Shown here: in pieces, positions 32,217 through 45,300 of the stretch
How positions within the stretch are numbered: the stretch's first letter is position 1
How the letters are laid out: each line of letters starts with the position of its first letter
Assembly: GCA_016858145.1 (NCBI GenBank)
Contig: JAEHOE010000118.1
Location: 186,001-250,000 of the forward strand
Source of the DNA: Edaphochlamys debaryana
Lineage: Eukaryota > Chlorophyta > Chlorophyceae > Chlamydomonadales
Direction: 5' to 3'
DNA: 64,000 nt
Notes under the pieces: generated by a model
Told to the model about the DNA's origin: nothing
Databases searched by the model: none
Seen by the model: only the letters and a program-made list of their open reading frames with translations
Translations under genes and position numbers: made by a program

Positions 32217-33455
32217 GGTGGCTGATTCCTATGAGCTATGGTACAGCTTTGGATAGTGCAGGTGCGGGTGCTTGACTTGCCCTCACCTGTACCACAGGTG
32301 ACCCCCGACACGCCCTTCCTTCCCCACCTTTCCCCGCCCTTCTTTCCTCTGGTCGAGTATCGAGCACCTTGCCGGGCCCCGGTCACACGCAGCTTAATGT
32401 TAAGGCGTCTTTCTTATGACAGTTACATGCGCGACCACGCGTGCATAACCTGCGAACTGCTTGAAGGTGCCTGCGGACCGCTCAACGCCCGCCCAAGGCG
32501 TTGCCCCTGCCCAGAATGCGCATCACACGTATGCCCATATGCCCTGCCCACGAGGGGTCAGGGCCTCTCCTGCCTCCACCGCCTGCGCACTTAACGGCCT
32601 GCCCTGCCTGCCTGCTAGCACCAGGAGAGTTTACGCACTAAAGCCCCGCAGAGGGCGCACTCCCCCACCACACCTGCACCCCGCGCAACACGCTGTGCCG
32701 AGGTCAGGCCTTCCCGCTCGTCCCCCTTGCCCTCCGTGCGTCCCTATTCGTCACACCACGAATCTCTCTACACAGCCGTCTTGAGGTCCTAAATTGCGCT
32801 AATGAATTCACCATCGCCGCTTGTGCTCAGAGCTGGAAACAAGACAAGCGAATCGAACACATGCCAAAAGCAGGCCAAAAGCAAGGGTGACAAGCCGGGC
32901 AAATGACCACCGCCCACAGACCCGCTAGGTCCCAACCCGAACGAGCCCCTGTGATGAGTATGGCTAGCGCTTGCCTTCGAACCCCGTGCTCAGTGCTTCA
33001 ATGCCTCCAGCTGTCCTAACTCCAAGCACATGCCGCCACAAAAAGAAGGCTCTGAATGGCAGGAAAGCCCCGGCCAAAAGCGACCGGGCTGTCAGTCTGG
33101 GCCAGCGGCGCCCCGCGAACACAGCCGGGGGTCTTTCTAGGCCGCAAACCGCCCCAGCTAACAAGTGTTAGGGTTGGCTGGGGCGCGAACAGCCCTCGCA
33201 CCAGCGCGTGCGGTCATCTGTGCGCGCATGCACCCACCACGTTGTGCCCGGCTGTGCATCGACTCCCGTGACCCGTCCTCTGAACGCCCGGGCGCGGGAA
33301 ACGCCCCCTCTCGTGCCCCTAGCCTCTCCCCACCCAGCTGCCCCCCTGCGATGCCACTCGTCCTGTACAATCAGCCCCCGGCCCCGCCCCGTACCCCTCG
33401 ACGCGCCACGCACTGATACCCCCCCTCCCCATCCTCTCCCATATCCTTCTCGCCC
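32217..33455. other. Interval without a supported gene
   Basis: Lower-GC sequence than its neighbours. Short open frames occur on both strands (for instance 32964-33171), but none resembles a family and no splice pattern was convincing. Holds the promoter of the leftward kinase gene and the 3' flank of the armadillo/BTB gene. Confidence 0.45.
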
Positions 33456-36400
33456 TCAGTGCTGCCCCCCGCGCGCGCCCCGATCTACGTTCACTCTCAA
33501 CGGCGCCAACCCGCCCCCCGCCGCGCCGCCACCCCCCGGCCCCGCCGGCGCCGGCGGCGCCACGCCATCCCCCGCGGCCCCGCCACCGCTCGCGTTCGGC
33601 GCCGCAGGCGCCCCCGCCCCACCCCCTGCCCCCGCCCCACCCCCCGCGGAGCCTCCCGCCGCTGCCGCGGCGGCGTTGGCTGCCGCTGTGGCGCTGTCCC
33701 AGATGGGCCCGGCTCCGCAGTAGAGCGAGTCCTTGAGGCAGGGCACCATGCGGCGCAGGCAGTCGAAGTAGAAGGGCCGATCCTTGGCGTTGTCGAAGAG
33801 CTTGAAGACCTCGTCGTAGTGCTCCAGCACGAACAGCAGGCAGCGCCGGCCCAGCTGGGGCGCGGAGAACTGTGGGGGCAGGGTGTTGGGGGGAGAGGGG
33901 GGAAGGAGGGTCACGGGGGTAAGCGCGGGATGGGGAGATGAGGAGGTGCGAGCAGGTGAGTTGCAGCAGAGATGCGTCAGAGCAGGAAAGCAGCTGCCCG
34001 ATCCGCCCCCCTCCTCGCCCGCCCGGGGCCCCAGCGACCTCACCACCTCCCTGCTCGCTGTATTTCCACAGCTGCCCCTTCCCCTCACCCCCACACTCCA
34101 GCCCCATACCCCCTGCTCGCCCCCGCCCCCCACCCCCTCCCACCTGCTCGCTGTACTCGAAGGTGCTCATCACGTTCTCCAGCGTCAGCGACCCCGCGAT
34201 GGCGTTCTCGCACAGCCGCTTGAGCCCCTCCAGCAGATACTGGTCGGAGGCCTGGGGTGGGGGGGGGCGGGGGCGTGAAGGGGTTCGACGGAGGGAGGGG
34301 GTAAGGTGGGGCGTGGGGTGGGAAGATCCGCGGGCAGAGAGAAGGCGTGCAACGGAAGTAGGCGGAGGCAGCCAGCCACACACGCAGCTCCCCGCATTCC
34401 CACCCCTTCCGGACCCCCCTACTACGGTACGCACCTGCAGCAGCTCGAATGCGATGTCGGGCGTCACGTCCAGCTGGCCCGTGTACACGAAGCGCATCAT
34501 GGCCTCGAACACAGCCCACGAGATGTTGGGGATGTCCACCGAGTCGGCGTCCTTCTCCTGCAAGAGGAGGGAGAGGGCAGGGGAGGCGTTGGGGAGGGAA
34601 AGGAAGGGGAGGGGGTTGAGGCAGAGGTAATGAAGGGTGTTTCATGGGAGAAGGGTGTTGCATGCGGGGGGGGATGTCCACACAGTCAGCGGCCTCTCGT
34701 CGGCTTCCGCATGGCCCCCACGCCTCCCCCTTCCCTTCCCCCTTCCCCTCCCCCCCCCCCACACACCCCCGCACACCCCCGCTCACCCTGTACCCCCCGC
34801 TGAACATGGCCCTGAAGGCCTCGGACGAGGCCAGCAACGCGATGCGGTGCGCGTAGAAGCGGCGGCCCTCCACGTTGAACGTGATGTCGGCCAGCGTGGG
34901 GTTGTTCACGTACTCGGAGCCCAGGTACACGGAGCGCTCGGCGCGGCCGGGCTGCTGGGGCAGCTGGTCCACGACTGCAGGGGGGGGATGGGTTGTGAGG
35001 AGGGGGGCGGGGCGGGGTTGGATTTGAATGGCGGTGTTCAGAGAGTATGTTGAGAGACTTGAGGTCTGGGGTGGGGGAACGCGGTCCACTAGTAAGGGGG
35101 AGGGTCAAGGGTCAAGCAGGGACGGGAGAGGGACGCGAAAGAGGAGAAGGCGACAGGGGAACGGAGGCCCGGCGCCCGTTGCTGCCCCCGGGCTCGCACT
35201 GCATGCGCCCTCAGCGCTGCTCCCATCCCGCTAACCCCCGCTAACGCCCGCCCCACCCGGCAGGTGCGCGTCCAGCTTCTTGGTGAGCTGCAGCAGCGCC
35301 GCCGCCGCCTCCCGGTGCGAGCGGTGGCTGACGGCGGGGTCCATGAGCATGTCCAGCAGCACGTCGATGCCCCGCTTGTCCACGAAGATGGACTGGGGGG
35401 GGAGGGGGAGGGGCGGGGGGAGGGGATGCAATTTAGTGAATGCGCATGAGCCGGGGAAGCACAGGGCGAAGAACAGCCTGCAGGTCCGTAAGGTGCCCGA
35501 AGCCTGTCCTATCCCGAACCCGGTGTGAGAACAAGGGTTCGAGTAATCTCCCCCCTACCCCCCTTCAATCTCCATCCCCGCCCCACCTTGAGCTGCTCCT
35601 CCGGCGCCAGCCTCGCCAGGCTCATGGCCGCCCGCTGCTGCACTGCCTTGGTGGAGGAGCGCAGCAGGAAGACCATGGACTGCAGCGCGCGCTTGGCGGC
35701 CGCCAGGTTGGGGGCGGTGGGGTTGTCGGGCTTGAGCTTCTGCTCCAGGCGGTTGATGGTCTTCTGAACGCAGTCCTTCGAGGCCTGGGGGAGGGGGGGG
35801 TGATTGGGTGAGGGTAGGGGGTGGTGGGGGGATGGGTGGAGGGACACGGTGAAGGGAAAGGAAGGGATGGGCGGGCCGGGAATGTCAGGTGCAGGCCTCC
35901 ACCCCTCCTCGCAGCCCTCCCCGTTGCACCTCCCCAGACCTCGGTGACACCACACGGTTCGCCTTGACGCCCTTTCCCCCCACCCCTTGTCCTGCCCTCC
36001 CCCTCAACCCCTCCAACCCCCCCCCCCTCGACCCGCTCTCACCTGCACCTGCAGCTTCTCCTTGCAGTCCTCCAGCCGCTGCAGCGCGCCCTCGCGGATG
36101 AGGTCGGGGATATTGTCCTCGTTCTCGGCCAGGCCGTAGAGCGCGAAGGCGGCGTTGTGCTGCAGGTTGTAGTGCTTGGACTCGAGCAGCTCCAGCAGGG
36201 GGGGCAGGCCGCCCAGTTGCACGATGCCGGCCTGGGGAGGGTGGAGGGGGGTGGGGTGGGGTGAAGGGAGGCGGACAGGGAGGGGTAGGGCAAGGGAGGG
36301 GTACCGGGGATGTGTCAAGGGGGGAGGCAGGCCGCCCAGCTGCACGATGCCGGCCTTGAAAGGGTGGGGTGGGGTGAAGGGGGCGGAGGGTGGGTATGTT

Positions 36401-39400
36401 TTGAACGGGAAACGATAAGGGGCGGCCGGCGAGCCTGGTGGGGGGTGGGGGGAAGGGAGGCGGACAGGGAGGGGGAAGGTAACGGGTACCGGGGATGTGG
36501 TTAGGGGGGGGGGGGCGCAGGCCGCCCAGCTGCACAATGCCCGCCTGGAGAGAGGAGGAGGGGCGGTGGTGGTGGGTTTGCTGCTGATCAGGTGCGGTCG
36601 AGTAGGCGTGGAAGGCCCCCACGCTGCCGCCTGATCGCTACGCACAAGTCATCCAGCTCCAGCCCGCCTAGAGCCTCCCTTCCATGACCCCCAGTATCCC
36701 CGCCACAAGTCTGCCATCGCCCTTGCCCAGCTGGCCCCAGCTGACCCCAGCTCACTATGGCCACTCCTCCGCCCTCCTCCGCTCGCCGGTGCCCTCTGCT
36801 TGCCCCTTGAAAGACCCAACCAGCCAACACCCAAGTCTGCAATAGCAGCCAAGTCTGCTGCAGCCCACCCCACTCACGCTAACCCTCCGCTGCCATCCCT
36901 CCGGCCCCCCAATCCCAACCCTGACACCCATCTGCTTGTCCCACGTATCCTTCACCCTCCCTCCCCTACCCCCCTCCGCGCCTGGTTGTTCCCCAAGACC
37001 CTTAACGCCCTGCTCACCCCCAAACCCCCACGTTCTGCGCCAGGCGACCCCAACCCTCCAACCCTCTTAAGCCCCCACCCGCTCCATGCACCTCCCAAAG
37101 ACTCGCGTCATTTCTTATCACCTACCCGCCACCCCCACCCCCCCTACCCCAACCCCATTGAAAACCCCCTCTACCTAGTTGCCCCCCCTCCTCGCTCCCG
37201 CCCGCTCCACGCCCCCACCCCCCTGCTCACCCCCATCGCCGCCCCCACCTGGTTGTCCACGTTCTGCGCCAGGCGGCCCAGCGCAAAGGCCGCCATCTCC
37301 TTGAGGCTCACGTCCGGCATGGCCAGCATGCGCACCAGGGCGGGCACAGCGCCGCGCTGGACAATCTTGGCCTGCAGAGGGGGTGGAGAGGGTTTGGGTT
37401 GGGTTGGTTTGGATCTTTGTTGCTGAGCGGGATCGCGCCGACGCCTGAATCCTTGGTTTGGGGTTGGGGTGGGGTTGGAGTCGAGGGGCTTAGAAGGGGG
37501 CGGAGTGGGAGAGCGGGTGGAGCGGGGGAGCGGCAGCCAGCGAGCCCGGTGCGGAGGGCTGGAGTGGATTGGGTGGCTGAGGGAGCGGTGGGTACCTGGA
37601 CCGGCTCCGTGCCCCCCCTGGCAACAGCCGTGCCCTCGCCACGTGCCTTCATTCGCAGCCCATGCTTCAGTAAGAAGGTTCCTGCTCAGGGTCCTGGCCC
37701 TCCCCAGATTCGGCCCTGCTTCGCCGCGCTCTCACGCATTGGCCATGCTCGCCACGGCAGCACACGCCCAGCACCCACGCGTGGGCCATTCCAGCCACGG
37801 CCACAGCCACGGTGGCCTTTCCTCGGCCCATCCCCCACCGGCCCCTGGGGCCCTTTTCCTGACCCGGCAGCATGTGGCGCTACGCTGCCCCGGGCTGGCA
37901 AACCCGTCCCCAGGGTCGGCCCTGGCCTCCAGACCCCTGGGTCCGTGGCACAACCCACACCCGCACACGCTCCCCTCCCAACCCGCCACCCCGGTCCTTC
38001 TGCCCGCCTGCTCCACCGACGTGTCGGGGTCCGCTGTGCGTGTCGGGGTCCGCTGTGGGGAACTACCTCAAGCGGCCCCCCTCCCACGCCCGTCAAAGCC
38101 TCCCAAGCCCCATCTCAGCCCCCCCGTCCCCACGTTCCCGACCCCACCTTGGTGTCCGGGTCCGCCGTGGCGAACTGCCCCAGCAGCAGCGCTGACTCGC
38201 GCTGGGAGTCCGGGCAGTCGCTGTTGAGCAGGTTGATCACCGGCTGCAGCGCGCCCTCCTCCAGGACCTGGGGAAAGGGAACAGGGGGGTACTGTTTGCT
38301 GAGCGGCGAAGCCGGAGCTGTGAATGGGCTCCAAGCCGCGTGCGTGGAATAGCCCAACCTGCGAAATGCATCGTCCGTCCTTGCTGCGTGGAAGCCCTGA
38401 TAAACCCCGTCAGATCTGATATGACAGCCCCTCAGCGCATTTGCCAGGATTGCTTCACACGACCCTCACCGCCTGCAGTGGGCGCTGACTACCGTTCCAG
38501 GGGACCATGTTCCGCCGGTCCCCACCCGCGAGTCCGACCGACACCAACCCACATGCCGGCCCACATGCCCGGCCTGCCCTGTGCCTGGCCTCTCCCGGAT
38601 CAGCCCTGCCCTCACCCCAACCGTTTACCCCGTGCACTCCTCTTTGGATGGGATGGGTGTCAGGCTTTCGGGCTTTTCCCAGTTCCACGCCTAGGGCTGG
38701 TTGGCTTCCCGCCATCCCCCCCTCCCTCGCTAGCTCCTCCCGGCTCACACTGCCCACCACCTCCCCCACCCGCGACCGGCTCCCCAGTCCCCACCCCTTA
38801 CGTCCGTACCAACCCACTCCCTCCTGTTGAGGTGGCGCGATCCCGCTCAACCCCGCCCACCCACCCCAATCGCCCCCACACTCCTGCACGCTGCACCCAC
38901 CCGCAGCTTGACGTGCTGCGAGGAGTGCACCAGGTTGCCAATCACCCCCACCGCCTCGTAGTGCACGCCGCTGTCCTCGGAGCGGAGGAGCTGGGGGCAA
39001 GACGGGGGTGGAGAAGAGGGGGTTTAGGACGAGGGGGTTCGCATGAGAAATGGGTGGAGGTGAGGGGCGCGAGGGCAGTGAGGCGGCACGAGGCAGGGGG
39101 CGTGGGTGGTGGACTTGGGAGGGTACGCGGGCCGTGTAGGCGGAGGGTGCCCATGTAGCGCCATGTGGGTCGGGCCGATGGCATCAGCAATTGCGGGGGG
39201 CAGCAGGGCCCCGGAGGTTGCGCGGGGCGACGTGAGTCGGGCGTGTTGGCCCCGCTTCCAAGGCTGGCAGCCCGCACGAGATCCTCGGCAGCGGCCCCGC
39301 CCTTGGCACTAGCAACACGGCAAGCTGGTGAATCTGAAGGGCGTACACGCCGAATGGGGCGGTGCTGCGGTGCTACCGGCCGGCTCCTGCTATGCTGCAG

Positions 39401-40503
39401 TCTCCGCACCTGGATGAGTGTGGGCAGCGCGCCCTGTTCTACGATCACGTTCTTGTTCTGCTCATTCTTGAAGGCAAGCGTGCGCAGGGCCCTGCGGTGT
39501 GCGGCGAAGGGTATGGAATGACGATGAGGTTGGGAGCGGGGCGGTTGCGGAGGGATGGGCAAGCAGTCGCGGAAGCGCGGGGCTCAAAACGCGGGAGGGC
39601 CAGATCAACGGGCCCACGCAAGGCCCACGCCTGGCCTGTGCCCAAGCCCGCTGAGACCCGTGGCCCACCAGGCCCCCTCCTAGCGCCTGCCTCTATCCTA
39701 TACGCGGTCAAGCGAGCCTCAGCACCAGACGATGGGCCACCGGGTCTTGACTAAGGGGCTGAAGGTCCGCAACGGTCGCAGCTAGGCAAACGGTATGTGT
39801 CGGGGGGTGAAGCGGCCGCGTCCACCCACCCGCAGGCAGCGCGCTGGACCTTGACGTCCATCGCCTCGAGGAGGCCAACGAGAGGGGGGATTCCGTCCTG
39901 CTCGCGGACCATGTTCTTGATGTCCACATTCTCATGTGCCAGGTTGGTAATAGCGTCGGCAGCGCGCCGAGCCACCCCTCCGCTCCCCGGCTGCGGCTTG
40001 GTGATGGTCGTGAGCTTGTGCTCCTTGAGAAGCCTGACCAAACCCGATAGCGCGCCTGACTGAGCAATGCGGGTCTGGTACTCCGGCTTCACCGCCAGCA
40101 ACCCGAGAATGAAGCAAAGCTCCTTATCGAGCTCCTCTTGTAGCGTGGCACCTGACGTCCCAACGGCCTCGTCGTGCTGCTCCTGCTTGGCCGCGCTGCC
40201 GCCCGCATTCAGCAGGGGCACGACAACCTCGATAGCGCCCTCTGCAACGACATCGTCAATGTATTCATCCTGCTTGCAGAGCTCCGCTAGGGAATGCGCG
40301 GCTTTGCGGAGAGCGGCCTTGTCTGGGGCTGCATAACTCGTGCTCAGGCCGCTCCGAAGCGTATCCAGCAGCTGCGCCACCGGCTGGCCCTGGTACATGA
40401 TGCCCGCGCGCTTCTTGGACGCCACCTCCTCAAAGATGTCCTCGAGATTGCGCTTGAGGGATTTTACGGACGCAACGTCGCAGGAGTCCGAGTCACTCCT
40501 CAT
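33456..40503 (-). CDS. ARIA/ABAP1-type armadillo-repeat plus BTB/POZ protein, 12 exons (814 aa)
   Basis: Exons: 40503-39830, 39491-39410, 38990-38901, 38267-38148, 37371-37249, 36231-36043, 35784-35587, 35392-35257, 34974-34787, 34557-34435, 34251-34144, 33869-33456; all phases agree. The N-terminal two thirds are armadillo repeats: DGIPPLVGLLEAMDVKVQRA, GALRTLAFKNEQNKN, HYEAVGVIGNLVHSS, GALQPVINLL, LGQFATADPD, EMAAFALGRLAQNVDNQ, QHNAAFALYGLAENEDN. The BTB domain starts near residue 545 (VYLGSEYVNNPTLADITF, EGRRFYAHRIALLASSEAFR) and continues with FEAMMRFVYTG and DQYLLEGLKRLCENAI; a BACK-like region follows. In plants ARIA and ABAP1 bind transcription or replication factors, and BTB domains of this kind can serve CUL3 ligases. 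The last exon adds a Gly/Ala/Pro tail of about 90 residues that plant proteins lack. The start ATG at 40503 opens MRSDSD; no alternative ATG lies upstream in frame. Confidence 0.92.
36231..36544 (-). repeat. Exon 6 acceptor region present three times
   Basis: The start of exon 6 (acceptor, then codons for AGIVQLGGL) at 36231 recurs with its preceding intron sequence at 36354 and 36544. The spacer between them, including GGTACCGGGGATGTG, is also repeated (36263-36314 and 36450-36501). Only the most 3' copy (36231) reads on into the rest of the exon; the other two run into stops or proline-rich nonsense. Confidence 0.85.
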
Positions 40504-42369
40504 GGCTAGCACATCGTGCCGGGGATGCTAGAGCTCTGGGCACCGGTAGCGTACGCAGGTCGAGGTCTTGCTTTCAAACAATGTTGTGGAAACGTTTCCA
40601 GGGAGCAGCTGGGCTCGGCAGCCTGACGCGTGATCGAGAGCTTGACGAGGTGTATAGCGAGATGAGCGTACTGGCAAAGTGTGGGGCAGGTGTGAGGGGC
40701 CGGGTCAGGTGCGGACCCGGAGGACGGGGCATGCAGCGCAGATCGCTCACCTCCCCCCACTTTCAGAGTCCACCCCCATGCGCGCTTCCATCGCTCCTCC
40801 CCCCTCTGAAATTCACAGGACGCCGAGGGGCCGGGGGGCGTCGCACTGGTCACCCAATTCGGGGCCTTGAGGCTGACAGCTGGCGCCATCGCGTAGTGCT
40901 GGCTGTTGCGTCCCGCCTTCCCCTGCCCTTCCTGCAAACCCCATCACATCGAGCGGCTCACAGGTGTCCCTGCCCAGCACCCTATCCGCCTCTCAACCCG
41001 AGCGTGAGGTTGCTTGATCTATAGCGCACCTGGATTGCACGTCCACCTGACTGTAGCCTGCTCTGCCGTGTGTTCGTGCATCAAGCGCGCATCCCCCAGT
41101 ACTACAGGCCCTGTTCCCAACCGCCATGATGACCGAACCGACAACACACATGCCCGTCACGCGGGACCTCTGCACATAGCTCTGCATACCGGTACAGCTT
41201 TGCACATCGCGAGGGGTTAGACCAGTGTCCTGCTTAATACGCAAACCTGTACTGCAGCCCCAACCGGCACAGCGGAGTCAGGCCCCAGGCGCAAGCTGCT
41301 CTAGCTAATCACCCCCGTTCGTATCGTGAGGCTGGGCAGTGGTGCGCCAGAGGCCCTTGAAGCCTTCAAGAGTTCAAGCACATACCTGTATTCTCGCACT
41401 GTGGAGGCTCTCCCCTCAGTCCCCTGCCCACGCAGCACGCACGCACCCATGCATGCAGCATGCTCACCACACTGGAAAGAGTGCTGTATGGAGGGGATGG
41501 CCTGCGAAGGGTGCTTCTCGTGCCCATCGGGTTCCAGCAGGCATCTGGTGGTCAGGCCTCCTGTGCGGAGGCACGCTGGCACGCAGCATGCACGCAAATG
41601 TGCTCAGGTGAAAGCCTGCGGAGGGGAATGACTACTTTGAGCAGCCAGGTCCTGGGTGTGATGGCGACATGGGAGTATAGGGAGAAGTGCTTAAAGTCAA
41701 GCGTGTGGGCGCTGGGCGGGGCGCGTTTGGGAGAGAAGGGTGTCGAAGGAAGGTTGGTGGGCCGCGTGGGATGTGGCCCGGCCGATTGGCGAGGGCCACG
41801 CTGAAAGGGGGGGCTGACGGGAAGCATGGAGGTCGCGTGGCGATTACCGGCGTGGCTCCAGGCTCGCAGAGCACCCAGGACTATCTTAATGCTCGCTGCC
41901 GTGGCAGGTTGGCCAGGCCGGCTGGTCCTGGCGTTGGGGTCGCGGCAATGGCTCATCGAAGTTCATGCTCACCGAGTCGAGGTGCGCGTTAGCTTGGTCT
42001 TCTAGCCGGAAAGCACAGCACCAGTGAAGTGGAGCCAGCTGGCGCCGGCGGGGAGCGAGCTGAGCTCTTGATGCCTGCAAACGGGGGCGAGGGGTGTCGC
42101 GAGCGAGGTTGACACGACGGGTTCGGTGGACGCGTTGGCGTTTACAAGTCCGCTGGTCGAGCAGCCGACGCAGCCAGACCTTACGCGTCGGTGGTTCTAC
42201 AGAATGCGGGGGCAAGGCGAGGTGCGTCGAGAAGGAGACGGAACTTCCAGAACCGTGGCCGCATCGGCGTTCATGGCGACACAAGTGGGGTCCGTGCACA
42301 CTTGAGCCCTCACTTTCCGGGCTAGCTCACTGTATGCACATCGTCGTTAAGTCGACGAACTTTGCAGCA
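40504..42369. other. Divergent intergenic region
   Basis: Lies between the armadillo/BTB gene (leftward) and CPN60A (rightward), so it should carry both promoters. No coding segment was supported; the two open frames around 41700-42300 have no family signal. Confidence 0.5.
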
Positions 42370-45300
42370 ATGGCGCAGTCCCAGCTTGCTCAGGTGCGGG
42401 CGGCTGGCGACGGCATGGACGCTTCTGGCGAAGCCTCTCTGAACCTCCCGGGCCCCCTTCTCGCAGGGCACTCGCGGCCAGACCTCTGGCCGCACCTTCC
42501 AGTCGCGGCCCGCGCGTTCCGCTCGCCGCCTGGTGAGTCGCGGGGGGACGGTTGCGGCTGCCGAGCCTGACCCACTATATCCGGGCGAGGCCTGATCACC
42601 TGCCCCTGCCCCGCCTTTTCCGCAGGTCATCCGTGCCGCGGAGGCTAAGGAGATTGTCTTCGACCAGGAGTCGCGCAGGAAGCTGCAAATCGGTATTAAC
42701 AAGGTTGCCGATGCCGTCGGCGTGACCTTGGGCCCCCGCGGTGAGGATACCGCCCAATTGTGGGCTTCTAGTGACCTTGATCACAATTGAGCATGTCCCG
42801 AATTGTATGGGCGCGTTGAGGCGTGCCGAGCTTGCGAGAGGCATGCGCGCCGCCAAGTCTCGAGCCTCGCGCGAGGCCTCACCGCCCGAACCGCCCGCGA
42901 CCCGATCACCCATATAGGCCGCAACGTCGTGCTGGAGCAGAAGTTCGGCGTGCCCCAGGTCATCAACGACGGTGTGTCCATTGCTCGCGCGATTGAGCTG
43001 CAGGACCCCGTGGAGAACGCCGGTGCCCAGCTGATCAAGGAGGTAGGCTCTTCAAACGGCGGGGGAGTCGCGGTGCTCAGCTATCGGGCGGAGGCAGCGG
43101 GCGGGTGTCTCGCGAGTCTTCGAGAAGGGGTTGCGGGCGTTGACTGCCTTCCGCTCGTTCCGACACCCGATCCCAATCCTCAGCCCGGGCGCACAGCCCC
43201 TCAGCTGCCTCCCTCTGCTGCTGCGCTGCTGGGGACGTTGTGGGTCGGGCTCCTTGCCTCCACCCTCCCTTAGTCATCCCCCTTATCCCTCCCCCACCCT
43301 CAGCCTACCCTCCTCCCGTCCTCTCCCCCCTACCCCCTCCAGGTGGCTGGCCGCACCAACGACTCTGCCGGTGATGGCACCACCACCGCCTCGGTCCTGG
43401 CCCGCGAGATGATCCGCTTCGGCCTGCAGGTGCGCCCCCCGCCCCCCGCTGCTGTCCCCCCCGCCGTCCCCTGTGGCCTGGGCTGTGTGCCAGGGCTGTC
43501 CCCGGGCTGCCTGGGTGCTTGCGTGGACGTGTGCGTGTTGCTTGCATTGGGCGCCTGCTCTGTGGGGATGCATCCAAGCTTGCGGCGGCGAGCAAGGGAC
43601 TGGGCCGCCGTGTTTGGCGGAGCGGCACAGCACGAGCGGAGCTGTGGCGCGGGGCTGGGTCATGATCTGGATCCAGCTGGCGGAGCCTGGGAGGCGTGGG
43701 ATGGCAGCGCCCGCCTCCTGGGGTCAGCTGCGGCCCGGCGGAGGAGATCGGAGGGCGGCCCGCGGCGCTGGCGATGGGCGCTTGGAGCAGGGCTTTCGGA
43801 GCGGGAGCGGCGGCAGCGGCAGGCGTGGCGCCAAGCGGCGGTCTGCAGCACACGTGGAGTGGCGCTCGGCGGTCGCTGTGCCACCGTCTCTGCACACGCA
43901 GCCGCCAGCAAACTCTCCGCCAGCCCGCCCCACCACCGGCCCGGCCCGGCCCGGCCCTCGCGTCCCAGCCCCCTCAACTTGCCCCTCTCCCGCTTCCCCG
44001 CCCTCACCCCTCCCTGCCCCCCCAGTCGGTGACCTCTGGCGCCAACCCCATCGCCATCAAGCGCGGCCTGGACAAGACGTGCGAGTACCTGGTGGGCAAG
44101 CTCAAGGAGCACGCCAAGCCCGTCAAGGGCCGCGACGACATCAAGGTGGGGGGTTTGTGTGTGCGCGTGCAGAGAGGGGGTGCGGAACGGGTGGAACGGG
44201 GAAGGGAAAAGGTCGTTTGGAAGGGCCGAGGGACTGGGGAGTCGAAGCGCAGGGCTGCTGCGATGACACTCGCCCTCTCAGCTCACCGACGCCCTCCCTC
44301 CTGAACCTCCCCCCAACAGAACGTTGCCATGATCTCGGCCGGCAACGACGCCTTCGTGGGCGAGATGATTGCTGACGCCCTGGACAAGGTGGGTGGGGAG
44401 GGCTGCAAGTGTGTTTTAGGAAACGAGGAAACCGGAAGCAAGCAGAAAGCCCGGCTGCAAGAGTGTATGTGTGTTTAGGAGTACCCGGGGCCAAGCGGCA
44501 ATGCGTCTGGGTTTGAGCAAGAGGGCGGTGTCGGTCTTGAGTGCGACGGGAGCGGATGCGGGAAGGACGGAGCACGGCGCGTGTGACCCAACCTTGGATG
44601 GGGTTGGGCGGTCGGAGGGCACGGGCAACTAGAGCAGCGGGCCCATTGGCGTCTGTCCTCGGAGCTCCTCCTAACCACTACTAACCATGCGAACGCATTG
44701 CGCACGTGCAGGTCGGCTCCAACGGCGTGCTGTCGATTGAGACGTCCAACTCCACCGAGACGGTGGTGGAGGTGCAGGAGGGCATGGAGATTGACCGCGG
44801 CTACATCTCGCCGCAGTTCGTGACCAACCAGGAGCGCCTGCTCGTCGAGTATGACAACTGCCGCGTGCTCGTCACCGACCAGAAGGTGGGCGGCCGCGAA
44901 CGGCGCTGCGGAAGTCTCGGCACCCAGATTGGCGGGCGGTCAATTCCGCATTGTGCTGCAGCGCGCATTCTCATACTGCATTTCCCATCATGTGTTTTGC
45001 TCACCCTCTCCCCTCCTTCCCCCCTCTCTGCCCCCGACCCAGATCGACGCCATCCGTGACGTGATCCCCATCCTGGAGCAGGTGACCCGCCTCAACCAGC
45101 CTCTGCTCATCATCGCCGAGGACGTGTCCGGTGCGTGGGGGCGGGGGGCCCGGGGTGCTAGGGTAAAGCGGGAAAGGCATGGGAGGGCGCAGCGAGGCGG
45201 GAACGCGACGGAAGGGTTCAGGGGAGTCCCAATCTGGACCGGTTGGCGAAGGGTGAAGGCCGAGGAGGAGAGCGGCAATGCGGACCGGTTGGCGGAAGGG

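Noticed and set aside
35885..36645. Extended reading of exon 6 of the armadillo/BTB gene through the upstream acceptor copies
   Set aside because: The open reading is Pro-rich intron sequence; phase and family alignment fix the exon start at 36231.
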